A DNA stretch of 64,000 bases from Helicobacter pylori. Lineage in GTDB: Bacteria > Campylobacterota > Campylobacteria > Campylobacterales > Helicobacteraceae. Both the position numbers and the translations under genes were made by a program. Below the pieces are notes generated by a model, which saw nothing but the letters and a program-made list of their open reading frames with translations, had not been told where the DNA came from and made no database searches. Position 1 is the first letter of the stretch. Each line of letters starts with the position of its first letter. Where the stretch lies: contig NZ_CP051500.1 of assembly GCF_016755635.1 (NCBI RefSeq), positions 186,001 to 250,000 of the forward strand. The letters are read 5' to 3'. Below, piece after piece: positions 1 to 12,637 of this stretch.

Positions 1-635
1 TTTGAAGCAACCCCCCCAAAAAACAAAGCGTCTAAATCTAAAAAATTCGTGTCTAAATCGTTATCAAAATAATTATCCCCAATATTGCGCCCTCCTATAA
101 TGACAGCGAAATTATCCACGATGAAAAGCTTGTTGTGCATGCGTTTTTTAATGCGCTCATAATCCGCAAGCATTTCAAAATAGCGCAAGCCTTTATTGCG
201 GATGTAGTAGGGGTTAAAAATTTTCACTTCAATGTTTTTATGGAAATTTAAAAGCATAATATCTGAAAAATCCGAATACACTCCGTTATCGTCTAAAAGG
301 ATGCGCACTTTTACCCCACGATTGGCCGCGTTTAAAAGTTCTTTAGCGATCACTTGAGAGGAAAGATCGTTCTTATAGATATAAGTTTGCATGTCAATGC
401 TTTTTTGGCTCATTCTGATAAGACCCACTCTGTGCAATAAAGCGTCAAAGCCGTCTTCTAAAAGAATGGCCGCGCTATGGTTAGGGTTTTCTTTCAAATT
501 TTTAGCATACAAGCTCCCAATGGTGGTAGTGTAGGGATCATAAGAGATAGGGGGGCTTGAAATGGGAGTCTTATAGACTAACCCAAAGCACCCATTAAAA
601 AAAAAGACGCTTAAAAAAACTAAAAAGATTTTCAA
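1..635 (-). CDS. Phospholipase D-like lipoprotein (cardiolipin synthase-like), 3' part outside window
   Basis: Reading from a TTG at 635, 17 nt after the frdB stop, the protein opens with a hydrophobic leader ending in a lipobox (FFNGC), so it is probably a lipoprotein. Further in lies a complete HKD motif, HNKLFIVD, followed by IIGGRNIGDNYF, the signature of the phospholipase D superfamily; cardiolipin synthases of the ClsC type carry two such motifs. Only the first lies in this window, since the gene runs off the left edge. The last visible part reads through a run of seven G (C on the plus strand, 11-17), a possible slippage site. The start is chosen because it gives a good signal sequence; no strong ribosome binding site is visible. 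Function as a phosphatidyl transferase is inferred from the family. Confidence 0.8.
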   Translation of the reverse strand, partial: MKIFLVFLSVFFFNGCFGLVYKTPISSPPISYDPYTTTIGSLYAKNLKENPNHSAAILLEDGFDALLHRVGLIRMSQKSIDMQTYIYKNDLSSQVIAKELLNAANRGVKVRILLDDNGVYSDFSDIMLLNFHKNIEVKIFNPYYIRNKGLRYFEMLADYERIKKRMHNKLFIVDNFAVIIGGRNIGDNYFDNDLDTNFLDLDALFFGGVAS

Positions 636-651
636 AAACGACCCAAAGAAA

Positions 652-3526
<2,875 letters not shown>

Positions 3527-3535
3527 TTTCTACCC

Positions 3536-4303
3536 TTATTCTTTGTGGAATTTCCCATCAGCTTCTATGGCTTCTTGCATGGTTTTAATGCCATTGTCCT
3601 TATTTTCTAAACCTTTTTTAATGTAAGCCCCATAGGTGCAAAGCCCTAAAACAATGAAAAACACGCTCATCGCCCATTTGACTTTTCTCAAGCCTTGAAT
3701 GCTCGCATTCTTAAACCACCCCCATTTAATCGCTAAACGATACAACCCAATAGAGCCATGCAATTCTACGGCAAACAATAAGAAAATATACAAAAGCCAA
3801 AAGTTTTGCGTGACAAAACGATAGCTTGAGCCATGAGGCCCAATACTTTCAGGCTCTGTGAGCATGACAAATAAGTGGATACTCGCTAAGAAAAACATCG
3901 CAAATCCGGTGAGGGCTTGAATAAACCACAAGCTCGTATCGCCATGTTTCATCAAATGCTTATGGGTTTTAAAAACCTTGTATTGCCGATAATTGATAGG
4001 GAATTTCCTTAACGCCAAAAAAGCATGTGCGACTAAAATAAGAATAACTCCTGCTGCAACCACGCTCACAATAGCCGGCTCGCCTGCTTTTAAAAACAAG
4101 CTCCCTTCAAAAAATTTCGCCACTTTATACATGGCTTCATCGCTAATCAAGATACTTGAGACCAAAAACATGTGCGTTATCATAAAGAGCGCTAAAATCA
4201 ATCCCGTAGCGCTCTGTAAAAAATCCAGCTTGGCATAAATACCGCTCTTTTTAAGCCCTTTGCTAGCGCCATAATAACCCTCTATAATCTCTTCTTGTTG
4301 CAT
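3536..4303 (-). CDS. frdC: Fumarate reductase cytochrome b subunit
   Basis: FrdC anchors the complex in the inner membrane and oxidises menaquinol through b hemes. The 255-residue protein shows about five hydrophobic helices, with histidines in membrane segments (TGLILALFMITHMF, AHAFLALRKF, ASIHLFVM, ELHGSIGLYR) that fit the di-heme ligands of the Wolinella-type single-polypeptide subunit. It is the first gene of the frdCAB operon. The ATG at 4303 follows an AGGAG sequence. A divergent 204-nt gap separates it from tpiA. Confidence 0.95.
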   Translation of the reverse strand: MQQEEIIEGYYGASKGLKKSGIYAKLDFLQSATGLILALFMITHMFLVSSILISDEAMYKVAKFFEGSLFLKAGEPAIVSVVAAGVILILVAHAFLALRKFPINYRQYKVFKTHKHLMKHGDTSLWFIQALTGFAMFFLASIHLFVMLTEPESIGPHGSSYRFVTQNFWLLYIFLLFAVELHGSIGLYRLAIKWGWFKNASIQGLRKVKWAMSVFFIVLGLCTYGAYIKKGLENKDNGIKTMQEAIEADGKFHKE

Positions 4304-4364
4304 AAAAACTGCTCCTAAAACTCAAAATTAACCTAAAATCGCTTGATGCAAAAACACTGCCTTA

Positions 4365-4370
4365 ATTTTA
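4365..4370 (-). promoter_or_regulatory. Possible -10 box for frdCAB
   Basis: The minus strand reads GTAAAAT about 60 nt upstream of the frdC ATG, close to the TATAAT consensus. No clear -35 box is visible, which is usual in H. pylori. Confidence 0.35.
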
Positions 4371-4466
4371 CTACATTTGAAATAATTTTTCTTATAAACA
4401 AAACCTAAATTGGGAAAAAATTCAATTCAAGGGGGCTATTGTTTAAAATTTACATTTTTTGAATGC

Positions 4467-4472
4467 TATAAT
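4467..4472 (+). promoter_or_regulatory. Extended -10 promoter of tpiA-fabI-lpxD
   Basis: TGCTATAAT lies about 35 nt before the tpiA start and matches the extended -10 form used by the H. pylori housekeeping sigma factor. Short spacing between tpiA, fabI and lpxD suggests one transcript. Confidence 0.65.
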
Positions 4473-4507
4473 AAGGGATAGACCACCTATAAAATAAGGA
4501 TCATTCA

Positions 4508-5212
4508 ATGACAAAAATTGCCATGGCTAATTTTAAATCCGCTATGCCTATTTTTAAAAGCCATGCGTATTTAAAAGAATTAGAAAAAACTTTAAAACCG
4601 CAGCATTTTGATAGGGTGTTTGTATTCCCTGATTTTTTGGGGTTATTGCCTAATTCGTTTTTGCATTTCACTTTAGGAGTGCAAAACGCTTACCCTAGAG
4701 ATTGTGGGGCTTTTACCGGTGAAATCACTTCAAAGCATTTAGAAGAATTAAAAATCCACACGCTTTTAATAGGGCATAGCGAGAGGCGAACGCTTTTAAA
4801 GGAAAGCCCTAGTTTTTTGAAAGAAAAGTTTGATTTTTTTAAAAGTAAAAATTTTAAAATTGTCTATTGTATTGGCGAAGATTTAACGACCAGAGAAAAG
4901 GGTTTAGTGGCTGTAAAGGAATTTTTAAATGAGCAATTAGAAACTATCGATCTCAATTATTCCAATTTAATTGTGGCTTATGAGCCTATTTGGGCGATTG
5001 GCACCAAAAAAAGCGCTTCTTTAGAAGATATTTACCTCACGCATGGTTTTTTAAAGCAAATCTTAAACCAAAAAACGCCTTTATTGTATGGGGGGAGCGT
5101 GAATGTGCAAAACGCTAAAGAAATTTTAGGGATTGATAGCGTGGATGGCTTATTGATCGGGAGTGCATCTTGGGAATTAGAAAATTTTAAAACAATCATT
5201 TCATTTTTATAA
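4508..5212 (+). CDS. tpiA: Triosephosphate isomerase
   Basis: This enzyme interconverts dihydroxyacetone phosphate and glyceraldehyde 3-phosphate in the cytoplasm. At 234 residues it is slightly shorter than the usual 250, typical for this genus. Visible landmarks are the N-terminal MANFKSAM (K at the NxK position), IGHSERR (electrophilic histidine), the catalytic glutamate in [10 protein letters not shown], and the phosphate-binding YGGSVN and [10 protein letters not shown] near the end. The ATG follows AAGGA. It leads a cluster with fabI and lpxD, with no functional link beyond shared transcription apparent. Confidence 0.97.
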   Translation: MTKIAMANFKSAMPIFKSHAYLKELEKTLKPQHFDRVFVFPDFLGLLPNSFLHFTLGVQNAYPRDCGAFTGEITSKHLEELKIHTLLIGHSERRTLLKESPSFLKEKFDFFKSKNFKIVYCIGEDLTTREKGLVAVKEFLNEQLETIDLNYSNLIVAYEPIWAIGTKKSASLEDIYLTHGFLKQILNQKTPLLYGGSVNVQNAKEILGIDSVDGLLIGSASWELENFKTIISFL

Positions 5213-6049
<837 letters not shown>

Positions 6050-6058
6050 GGGGTATTG

Positions 6059-7069
6059 ATGAAATTAAGCGAATTGTTAAGCGCCTATTCTATTGAAACG
6101 GAATTTTCAAACGATTTTGAAGTGCATGCTTTAGCGGAATTAGACAAGGCTACGCCTAATGATATTAGCTATATTGACCAAGCGCGTTACCTTAAACTTT
6201 TAAAAGATTCCAAAGCTGGGGCGGTGTTTATCCGTAAAAAAGAATCTTCTAAAGTGCCAAAACACATGCAAGCTTTAATCGTGGATAACCCGCATTTAGC
6301 CTTTGCCAAAGCTTCGCATGCCTTTAAGATCCCTTTTTTTAAAAACCCAGAAAGCGTGAATGAACCTAAACATTTTGAAAAAGTAACGATCATGCCTAAT
6401 GTGATGATTGGAGAGAGCGTAGAAATTGGCGAAAACTCTTTGATTTATCCGGGCGTGGTGATTGCTGATGGGGTCAAAATCGGTAAAAATTGCGTTTTGT
6501 ATCCTCGTGTTATTTTGTATCAAAACACGATTTTAGAAGACAATGTCATCATCCATGCGGGTAGTGTGATCGGAGGTGATGGCTTTGGTTATGCGCACAC
6601 CGCTTTAGGAGAGCATGTCAAAATTGAGCATGTGGGGATTGTTAGGATTCAAAAAAATGTAGAAATTGGCGCTAACACGGCGATTGATAGGGCGGTGTTT
6701 GGCGAGACTTTGATTAAAGAGGGCGTTAAGATTGATAACCTGGTTCAAATCGGGCATAATTGCGTTTTAGGCGAGCACAGCATCGTCGTTTCTCAAGTGG
6801 GCTTGAGCGGCTCTACAACCACTGGCCGTAATGTGGTTTTTGGCGGGCAAGTGGGTATTGGGGGGCATTTGCATGTGGGTGAATTCACTCAAATTGGGGG
6901 TAAAAGCGCGGTGGGTAAGGACTTGCCCCCTAATACCAATTTTGCCGGAGCGATCCCTGCTATGGAAATCCATGAATGGCACCATTTCTTAGCCCATTTA
7001 AGAACGAATTTCAGGAAACAGCAAAAAACAAGTTTGTTGCAAAAAGCTAAAGGATTTTTTAAGTCTTAA
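6059..7069 (+). CDS. lpxD: UDP-3-O-acylglucosamine N-acyltransferase
   Basis: LpxD adds the second hydroxyacyl chain in lipid A synthesis. The 336-residue protein has an N-terminal uridine-binding domain followed by a left-handed beta helix of hexapeptide repeats (for example IGESVEIGENSLIYPGVVIA and similar units through residue 300). The catalytic histidine is expected in the HAGSVIGGDGFGYA segment. I chose the ATG at 6059 rather than the TTG three nt earlier because AAGGGG lies 5 nt upstream of it. It fits with fabI: both feed acyl-ACP metabolism and the outer membrane. Confidence 0.96.
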   Translation: MKLSELLSAYSIETEFSNDFEVHALAELDKATPNDISYIDQARYLKLLKDSKAGAVFIRKKESSKVPKHMQALIVDNPHLAFAKASHAFKIPFFKNPESVNEPKHFEKVTIMPNVMIGESVEIGENSLIYPGVVIADGVKIGKNCVLYPRVILYQNTILEDNVIIHAGSVIGGDGFGYAHTALGEHVKIEHVGIVRIQKNVEIGANTAIDRAVFGETLIKEGVKIDNLVQIGHNCVLGEHSIVVSQVGLSGSTTTGRNVVFGGQVGIGGHLHVGEFTQIGGKSAVGKDLPPNTNFAGAIPAMEIHEWHHFLAHLRTNFRKQQKTSLLQKAKGFFKS

Positions 7070-7083
7070 AGAATGAAATAAGC

Positions 7084-7089
7084 TATAAT
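7084..7089 (+). promoter_or_regulatory. -10 box of metK
   Basis: GCTATAAT lies about 45 nt upstream of the metK ATG, in the 64-nt gap after lpxD. Confidence 0.6.
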
Positions 7090-7133
7090 AAGCCCATTTT
7101 GAATACGAATGATTATTTTAATAAGGACAATCA

Positions 7134-8291
7134 ATGAAAGATAGTTTTCTTTTCACTTCTGAATCAGTAACTGAGGGGCATCCTGATAAAATGGCTGATC
7201 AAATCAGCGATGCGGTTTTAGATTATATTATTGAGCGGGATCAAAAAGCCAAAGTCGCATGCGAGACTTTGGTTTCTAACGGGTTTTGCATGATCACTGG
7301 CGAGTTAAAAACTTCTGTTTATGCCCCTATGCAAGAGATTGCAAGAGAAGTGGTTAAAAAGATTGGCTATACAGACGCTCTTTATGGCTTTGATTATAGA
7401 AGCGCGGCGGTTTTGAATGGTGTTGGCGAGCAAAGCCCTGATATTAATCAAGGCGTGGATAGAGAAGATGGCGAGATTGGGGCAGGGGATCAAGGGCTTA
7501 TGTTTGGTTATGCGTGCAAGGAGACTGAAACGCTCATGCCCTTACCCATTCATTTAGCGCACCAGCTCACTTTCGCTCTGGCTCAAAAAAGAAAAGACAA
7601 CACTTTGCCTTTTTTAAGGCCTGATGGCAAGTCTCAAGTGAGCGTGCGTTATGAAAACAACAAGCCTGTAAGCATTGATACGATTGTTATTTCCACCCAA
7701 CATTCCCCAGAAGTTTCGCAAAAGCATTTAAAAGAAGCCGTGATTGAAGAGATCGTGTATAAGGTTTTACCCAAAGAATATTTGCATGACAATATCAAGT
7801 TTTTTGTCAATCCCACAGGAAAATTCGTTATCGGTGGGCCGCAAGGCGATGCGGGTTTGACGGGTAGAAAAATCATCGTGGATACTTATGGGGGGAGTTG
7901 TCCGCATGGCGGGGGAGCGTTTAGTGGGAAAGACCCTAGCAAAGTGGATAGGAGCGCAGCTTATGCGGCCCGCTATGTGGCTAAAAATTTGGTAGCGAGT
8001 GGGGTTTGCGATAAAGCGACCGTGCAGCTTGCTTATGCGATTGGGGTGATAGAGCCAGTGTCTATCTATGTGAACACGCATAACACGAGCAAGTATTCAA
8101 GCACGGAGTTGGAAAAATGCGTGAAAGCGGTTTTCAAACTCACGCCAAAAGGCATTATTGAAAGCTTGGATTTGTTAAGACCCATTTATTCGCTCACTTC
8201 GGCTTATGGGCATTTTGGGCGCGAGTTAGAGGAATTCACTTGGGAAAAAACCAACAAAGCTGAGGAGATTAAAGCGTTCTTTAAGCGTTAA
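7134..8291 (+). CDS. metK: S-adenosylmethionine synthetase
   Basis: MetK makes S-adenosylmethionine from methionine and ATP. It is 385 residues long, normal for the family. Landmarks are the N-terminal [20 protein letters not shown] with the phosphate-binding histidine, the [11 protein letters not shown] loop, [12 protein letters not shown], the phosphate loop [18 protein letters not shown], and the C-terminal TSAYGHFGR. The ATG follows AAGGA. Its own promoter upstream and another before ndk suggest a single-gene unit. Confidence 0.98.
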   Translation: MKDSFLFTSESVTEGHPDKMADQISDAVLDYIIERDQKAKVACETLVSNGFCMITGELKTSVYAPMQEIAREVVKKIGYTDALYGFDYRSAAVLNGVGEQSPDINQGVDREDGEIGAGDQGLMFGYACKETETLMPLPIHLAHQLTFALAQKRKDNTLPFLRPDGKSQVSVRYENNKPVSIDTIVISTQHSPEVSQKHLKEAVIEEIVYKVLPKEYLHDNIKFFVNPTGKFVIGGPQGDAGLTGRKIIVDTYGGSCPHGGGAFSGKDPSKVDRSAAYAARYVAKNLVASGVCDKATVQLAYAIGVIEPVSIYVNTHNTSKYSSTELEKCVKAVFKLTPKGIIESLDLLRPIYSLTSAYGHFGRELEEFTWEKTNKAEEIKAFFKR

Positions 8292-8328
8292 AAAAATACT
8301 TTAAGGGTAATATTTTAAAAAATTTTTG

Positions 8329-8334
8329 TATAAT
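8329..8334 (+). promoter_or_regulatory. -10 box of ndk
   Basis: TGTATAAT, a perfect -10 hexamer, is about 24 nt upstream of the TTG start of ndk. Confidence 0.6.
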
Positions 8335-8357
8335 CAACAATTCACAAGGAGTTTAAA

Positions 8358-8771
8358 TTGAAACAAAGAACGCTGTCTATTATTAAACCGGATGCGCTTA
8401 AGAAAAAAGTGGTAGGCAAAATCATTGATCGCTTTGAGAGTAACGGCTTGGAAGTCATTGCTATGAAACGCTTGCATTTGAGCGTTAAAGACGCTGAAAG
8501 CTTTTATGCGATCCACAGAGAGAGACCCTTTTTTAAAGATTTGATAGAATTTATGGTCAGTGGTCCGGTGGTGGTTATGGTTTTAGAGGGCAAAGATGCC
8601 GTGGCTAAAAACAGAGATCTTATGGGAGCGACTGATCCCAAACTCGCTCAAAAAGGCACTATCAGAGCGGATTTTGCTGAAAGCATTGACGCTAATGCGG
8701 TGCATGGGAGCGATAGCTTGGAAAACGCGCACAATGAAATCGCTTTCTTTTTTGCCGCTAGAGATCTTTAA
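8358..8771 (+). CDS. ndk: Nucleoside diphosphate kinase
   Basis: Ndk transfers the gamma phosphate between nucleoside di- and triphosphates. The 137-residue protein matches the family length and carries the active-site segment [12 protein letters not shown] with the phosphohistidine in HGSDS, plus the N-terminal [10 protein letters not shown]. The start is TTG, set 7 nt after AAGGA. It is followed within 26 nt by the YceD-like gene, so it may be cotranscribed with the ribosomal and lipid genes downstream. Confidence 0.97.
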   Translation: MKQRTLSIIKPDALKKKVVGKIIDRFESNGLEVIAMKRLHLSVKDAESFYAIHRERPFFKDLIEFMVSGPVVVMVLEGKDAVAKNRDLMGATDPKLAQKGTIRADFAESIDANAVHGSDSLENAHNEIAFFFAARDL

Positions 8772-8796
8772 GATTTAAGGGCGTTTTAAGTTAAGC

Positions 8797-9153
8797 ATGC
8801 AATTTGAAATGCGTAAAATCGCTTTTAATGCACCTAAAGCGTTTTCTTTAGAGCATGAGGGAGTGGTTTTAGAGGGCGAAGTTGTGCGAGTGGGGGCGAA
8901 ATTGTTTCGTTTGGAAGCGCGCCTTAAGGGTGAATTGATGCTTGTTTGCGATACAAGCGGTAAAGAGTTTAAAAAAAGCCTTGATGAGTCATTGGTTTTG
9001 CATATTTCAGACGGGTTGTGGGATACGCAAAGCCAAAGTTTGGATTTTGATAATTTAGATGTTATTGAATCTTTCAATGGTTTTATTGATTTGAGCGAAA
9101 TTTTACGCTCTGAAGTGGAGTCTATTAAATTAGACTACCATTATGCAGATTGA
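8797..9153 (+). CDS. YceD/DUF177 family protein
   Basis: This 118-residue protein is of unproven function. I place it in the YceD (DUF177) family because of its position directly before rpmF and plsX, the arrangement seen in many bacteria, and because of a weak sequence pattern: an LVCDTSGKEF segment around residues 48-57 where family members have a conserved cysteine, and an acidic C-terminal half. Some YceD proteins are linked to rRNA processing or accumulation; that is family knowledge, not visible here. No signal peptide or membrane segment. Confidence 0.7.
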   Translation: MQFEMRKIAFNAPKAFSLEHEGVVLEGEVVRVGAKLFRLEARLKGELMLVCDTSGKEFKKSLDESLVLHISDGLWDTQSQSLDFDNLDVIESFNGFIDLSEILRSEVESIKLDYHYAD

Positions 9154-9168
9154 AATGAAGGAGAATTT

Positions 9169-9315
9169 ATGGCAGTACCTGATAGAAGAGTGAGTAAGAC
9201 AAGAGCGGCAAAAAGGCGCACGCATTATAGCGTTAAGTTGGCTAAACCTGTGAAAGCCAAAGATGGCACTTGGAAGCTTCCCCACCATATTAACAAATTT
9301 ACTAAAGAATACTAA
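9169..9315 (+). CDS. rpmF: 50S ribosomal protein L32
   Basis: This is a 48-residue basic protein starting [19 protein letters not shown], the standard opening of L32. The four zinc-binding cysteines of some L32 proteins are absent, which is the zinc-free form. The ATG sits behind AAGGAG. It lies between the YceD-like gene and plsX, the classical yceD-rpmF-plsX-fabH order that couples ribosome and membrane lipid synthesis. Confidence 0.96.
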   Translation: MAVPDRRVSKTRAAKRRTHYSVKLAKPVKAKDGTWKLPHHINKFTKEY

Positions 9316-9382
9316 TATAAAAGCTATCTTTAGTGATAGAAAGTATTTTAAAGGATTGCAACAAGCCTTTTAAGGACGCATG

Positions 9383-10402
9383 ATGAAAATTGTAATAGAC
9401 TTAATGGGGGCTGACCATGGGGTTTTACCCATTATTGAGGGAGTCTCAAGGGCTTTAGAGAATAAGAGTTTTAGTGCGGTTTTAGTGGGGGATAAAGACA
9501 AAGCGACCCCTTTTATTTCTAAAGAGTTAGCCAGCAAAGTGGAAATGATCCACACGCAAGATTATATTAAAATGGAAGAAGCCGCCACTGAGGCGATTAA
9601 GCGTAAGGAATCTTCCATTTACTTGGGTATGGATATTTTGAAAAATGGGGCTGACGCTTTGATTTCAGCGGGGCATAGCGGAGCGACTATGGGTTTAGCG
9701 ACCTTGCGTTTAGGGCGTATCAAGGGGGTTGAAAGGCCCGCTATTTGCACTTTGATGCCTAGCGTTGGCAAACGCCCTAGCGTGCTGTTAGACGCAGGAG
9801 CGAACACGGATTGCAAGCCTGAATATTTGATTGATTTTGCTCTTATGGGGTATGAATACGCTAAAAGCGTGTTGCATTATGATAGCCCTAAGGTGGGTCT
9901 TTTGAGTAATGGCGAAGAAGATATTAAAGGGAACATGCTCGTTAAAGAAACGCATAAAATGCTGAAAGCTTATGACTTCTTTTATGGCAATGTGGAGGGG
10001 AGCGATATTTTCAAAGGGGTTGTGGATGTGGTGGTTTGCGATGGCTTTATGGGGAATGTGGTCTTAAAGACAACTGAAGGGGTCGCTAGTGCGATAGGTT
10101 CTATTTTTAAAGATGAAATTAAAAGCTCTTTTAAATCTAAAATGGGGGCTTTGATGCTTAAGAATGCGTTTGGTATTTTAAAACAAAAAACCGATTACGC
10201 TGAATATGGGGGCGCGCCGCTTTTAGGCGTGAATAAAAGCGTGATCATTAGCCATGGCAAGAGCAACGCTAGAGCGATTGAATGCGCGATTTATCAGGCT
10301 ATTAACGCTGTTGAAAGTCAGGTTTGTTTGAGAATTACCCAAGCGTTTGAGAGCTTAAAGCCTAGCGTTTCTGCGCATCAAAGTGATCAGCAAGACGCTT
10401 AA
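9383..10402 (+). CDS. plsX: Phosphate acyltransferase PlsX
   Basis: PlsX converts acyl-ACP to acyl-phosphate, the first step toward phosphatidic acid in bacteria using PlsY. The roughly 339-residue protein shows the family's N-terminal IDLMGADHG, the SAGHSGATM loop, the LLDAGAN segment and the [15 protein letters not shown] region. Two ATGs are adjacent (9380 and 9383); the second has the better distance to AAGGA. fabH follows after 24 nt. Confidence 0.96.
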   Translation: MKIVIDLMGADHGVLPIIEGVSRALENKSFSAVLVGDKDKATPFISKELASKVEMIHTQDYIKMEEAATEAIKRKESSIYLGMDILKNGADALISAGHSGATMGLATLRLGRIKGVERPAICTLMPSVGKRPSVLLDAGANTDCKPEYLIDFALMGYEYAKSVLHYDSPKVGLLSNGEEDIKGNMLVKETHKMLKAYDFFYGNVEGSDIFKGVVDVVVCDGFMGNVVLKTTEGVASAIGSIFKDEIKSSFKSKMGALMLKNAFGILKQKTDYAEYGGAPLLGVNKSVIISHGKSNARAIECAIYQAINAVESQVCLRITQAFESLKPSVSAHQSDQQDA

Positions 10403-10426
10403 AGATGACTATGTTAAGGGGATTGA

Positions 10427-11419
10427 ATGGAATTTTACGCCTCTCTTAAATCCATTGCGATGCATGTTCCAAGCGAGCGTGTGAAAAATGCAGAGTTCCA
10501 GCAATTTTTGGATACCAGCGATGAATGGATAGAAAAAAGGACTGGTATCAAAGAACGCCGTTTCGCTAGCAATGAAGAAAAAAGCAGCGATTTAGGGGTA
10601 ATAGCGGCTAAACAGGCCATAGAGAGAGCGCATTTAACCCCAAAAGACATTGATTTGGTGGTTGTGGCGACCTTAAGCCCTGATTTTTTGGCCATGCCTT
10701 CAACCGCTTGCGTGTTGAGCGCGAAATTAGGCATTGAAAACAAACCGGCGTTTGATATTTCAGCCGCTTGCACGGGTTTTATTTATTTATTATCTGTGGC
10801 TAAGGCTTATGTTGAGAGCGGGATGTGCGAAAATGTGCTGATTGTGGGGGCAGAAAAAACGAGCAGCGTGTTAGATTTTAAAGATAGGGGGACTTGTATT
10901 TTATTTGGCGATGGGGCTGGGGCGTGCGTGATAGGCAGAACCAAACATTTAAAAGAAAGCATTTTAGACGTGCAGATTTCAGCGAACGGGAATTTTTCTA
11001 ATTATCTCTATACGCCAAGGACTCTTAAACCCACGCCCTTTAACGCTAAAGAAGAAGCTTCAGAGCCTTTTTTGTGCATGAAGGGCAATGAAGTGTTTAA
11101 ACTAGCGGTAAAAACGCTTTTAAAAGATGTGGAAATGATTTTAGAAAAAAACGCTCTCAAACCTGAAGATGTGCGTTTGTTTATCCCGCATCAAGCTAAT
11201 TTTAGGATCATTCAAGCGGTGCGAGAGCATTTGGATTTTAAAGATGAGCAAGTGGTTTTAACCGTGCATAAATACGGCAACACTTCAGCAGCCAGTATCC
11301 CTATGGCCATGGGTGAAGCTTATGAAGAGGGGCACTTGAAAAAGGGCGATTTAATGCTTCTAGACGCTTTTGGTGGGGGATTGACTTGGGGTTCAGCGTT
11401 GGTGTATTTTGGAGGATAA
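10427..11419 (+). CDS. fabH: 3-oxoacyl-[ACP] synthase III
   Basis: FabH starts fatty-acid synthesis by condensing acetyl-CoA with malonyl-ACP. The 330-residue protein has the catalytic cysteine in [10 protein letters not shown], the histidine in IPHQANFRI, and the asparagine in KYGNTSAAS, giving the Cys-His-Asn triad of KAS III. The [10 protein letters not shown] tail is typical. The ATG follows an AAGGGGATTGA sequence. It is the last enzyme of the lipid block. Confidence 0.97.
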   Translation: MEFYASLKSIAMHVPSERVKNAEFQQFLDTSDEWIEKRTGIKERRFASNEEKSSDLGVIAAKQAIERAHLTPKDIDLVVVATLSPDFLAMPSTACVLSAKLGIENKPAFDISAACTGFIYLLSVAKAYVESGMCENVLIVGAEKTSSVLDFKDRGTCILFGDGAGACVIGRTKHLKESILDVQISANGNFSNYLYTPRTLKPTPFNAKEEASEPFLCMKGNEVFKLAVKTLLKDVEMILEKNALKPEDVRLFIPHQANFRIIQAVREHLDFKDEQVVLTVHKYGNTSAASIPMAMGEAYEEGHLKKGDLMLLDAFGGGLTWGSALVYFGG

Positions 11420-11438
11420 AAAGGATTAAGGAGTATTG

Positions 11439-11741
11439 ATGAAAAAGATAATTTTTTTATTTTTAATGGTGTTGGGGGGGTTAAAGTCGCAAAGCAGTTA
11501 TTGCAGCGATTTTTGCGAAGGCACTCCAGATAGCCGTATCCCTCCTATGGGGTTTCATTTCAGTTTTGTGCATTCAGTGAAATATTACTTGCAAGATCCG
11601 CAAGAGCGCGATCACAAGCTTAAAAAATGCCATCAAGCCTTTGATTCGACTCTTAAGGTTAATTTTATTACGAAGTCTTTTAAAAAGGATTGCAAGCATG
11701 CGCAAATGGCTTTAGAGCAAGCTCAAAAAGGGACTCCATAA
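11439..11741 (+). CDS. Small secreted hypothetical protein
   Basis: This 100-residue protein starts 19 nt after fabH behind AAGGAG, so it is probably on the same transcript. It has a clear signal peptide (two lysines then about 12 hydrophobic residues), followed by a short mature part with four cysteines, which would suit disulfide bonding in the periplasm. I recognise no domain. A run of seven G (11474-11480) sits inside the signal-peptide codons; loss or gain of one G would shut the gene off, but here it is open. The function is unknown. Confidence 0.75.
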   Translation: MKKIIFLFLMVLGGLKSQSSYCSDFCEGTPDSRIPPMGFHFSFVHSVKYYLQDPQERDHKLKKCHQAFDSTLKVNFITKSFKKDCKHAQMALEQAQKGTP

Positions 11742-11805
11742 AAGGGGTTTCTTTAAGGATTTTATTTCTTATAGCAGAAATTATTTTTAAAGTAAAAGAC
11801 AAATC

Positions 11806-12049
11806 ATGTTTGTATTAATTAGAGATATATTGGTTATTTTACTACCTATTATGGCTATTGGATTTGTATTAGCGGCTTGTCAGAAGGTAGAGATGGTGAT
11901 GACGATAATGATGTTAATGATGGTTTTTTAGTAGATTATGGGATAAGTGCCTAGAATGGTTAGGAATAATTTCGGTATTTATAGGCATATTTTTCCCTTA
12001 TATAGCCGGTATAGTTTTACTCTTAATTGTTTTATTCAGTAATGATTAG
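11806..12049 (+). pseudogene. Decayed small two-helix membrane protein gene
   Basis: Three short reading frames follow one another and together look like one broken gene. An ATG at 11806 opens a hydrophobic stretch (ILVILLPIMAIGFVLA) that stops at 11931. A second frame from about 11877 reads an acidic linker (RDGDDDNDVNDGF) to a TAG near 11955. A third frame from about 11927 to a TAG at 12047 encodes WDKCLEWLGIISVF followed by a second hydrophobic helix. Two frameshifts would join them into a hairpin membrane protein of about 80 residues. No family recognised, and the frames could be chance. Confidence 0.35.
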
Positions 12050-12102
12050 TAGCTTCTCAACTAAAAACTCAACCAACAACCCATTGAGAATCAAGTATAA
12101 GC

Positions 12103-12127
12103 AAACTTTTTGATATTAAAAAAGTTT
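12103..12127. terminator. AT-rich hairpin between convergent genes
   Basis: AAACTTTTT pairs with AAAAAGTTT across a 7-nt loop. It lies between plus-strand and minus-strand genes and could end transcripts from either side. Confidence 0.4.
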
Positions 12128-12180
12128 TTAGCGTTTTTAAATTTTATCACCAACACCCCATTAGAACAAAAACCAAATTT

Positions 12181-12564
12181 TTATTTGGAAAATTTGTGGT
12201 AATACTCGCCCTTGTCCGTGATGATTTTAACTTCTAACAATTGGTTAGGCTTGCAATCTAGGCGGTAAAATATCTGTTGCGAATACTTTAACTCATGATC
12301 AAAGAGCTTTTCTTTTTTAAACTTATCGCCCAATTTGGGTTCCACTTTTTTAGTCGCTTCGCATGAATTTCCCCTATTGACAATAAGATTTTTAATCACC
12401 ACCGGTTCATCGTTCATGGAAGTGATGCTTAAAAGACTAGAGTCCGTCATTTTTCCCACCAGTTTCCCCCCAGTCGCACGATAATCCAGCTTGAAATCCA
12501 AATCCTTTGCCCCCACACAAACACCGCTTATCATTAGCAAGCTCAAACACATCTTTTTAAACAT
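12181..12564 (-). CDS. Periplasmic hypothetical protein
   Basis: This 127-residue protein has a signal peptide (MFKKMCLSLLMISGVCVGAKD, cut probably after GVCVGA) and a mature domain of predicted beta strands with two cysteines (C in NRGNSCEA and in YRLDCKPN) placed to form a disulfide. ATG 12564 is chosen over the TTG just before it because AAAGGA lies 5 nt upstream. A good -10 box precedes it. The gene is monocistronic and of unknown function; the composition is unlike an enzyme. Confidence 0.75.
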   Translation of the reverse strand: MFKKMCLSLLMISGVCVGAKDLDFKLDYRATGGKLVGKMTDSSLLSITSMNDEPVVIKNLIVNRGNSCEATKKVEPKLGDKFKKEKLFDHELKYSQQIFYRLDCKPNQLLEVKIITDKGEYYHKFSK

Positions 12565-12597
12565 CAAAATCCTTTCACTTTATAATATTTGTGGGGT

Positions 12598-12603
12598 ATT
12601 ATA
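12598..12603 (-). promoter_or_regulatory. -10 box of the periplasmic protein gene
   Basis: GATTATAAT on the minus strand lies about 35 nt upstream of the ATG at 12564. Confidence 0.55.
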
Positions 12604-12637
12604 ATCAAATTTGATATATTCTTTTTTAATCGTTGGG

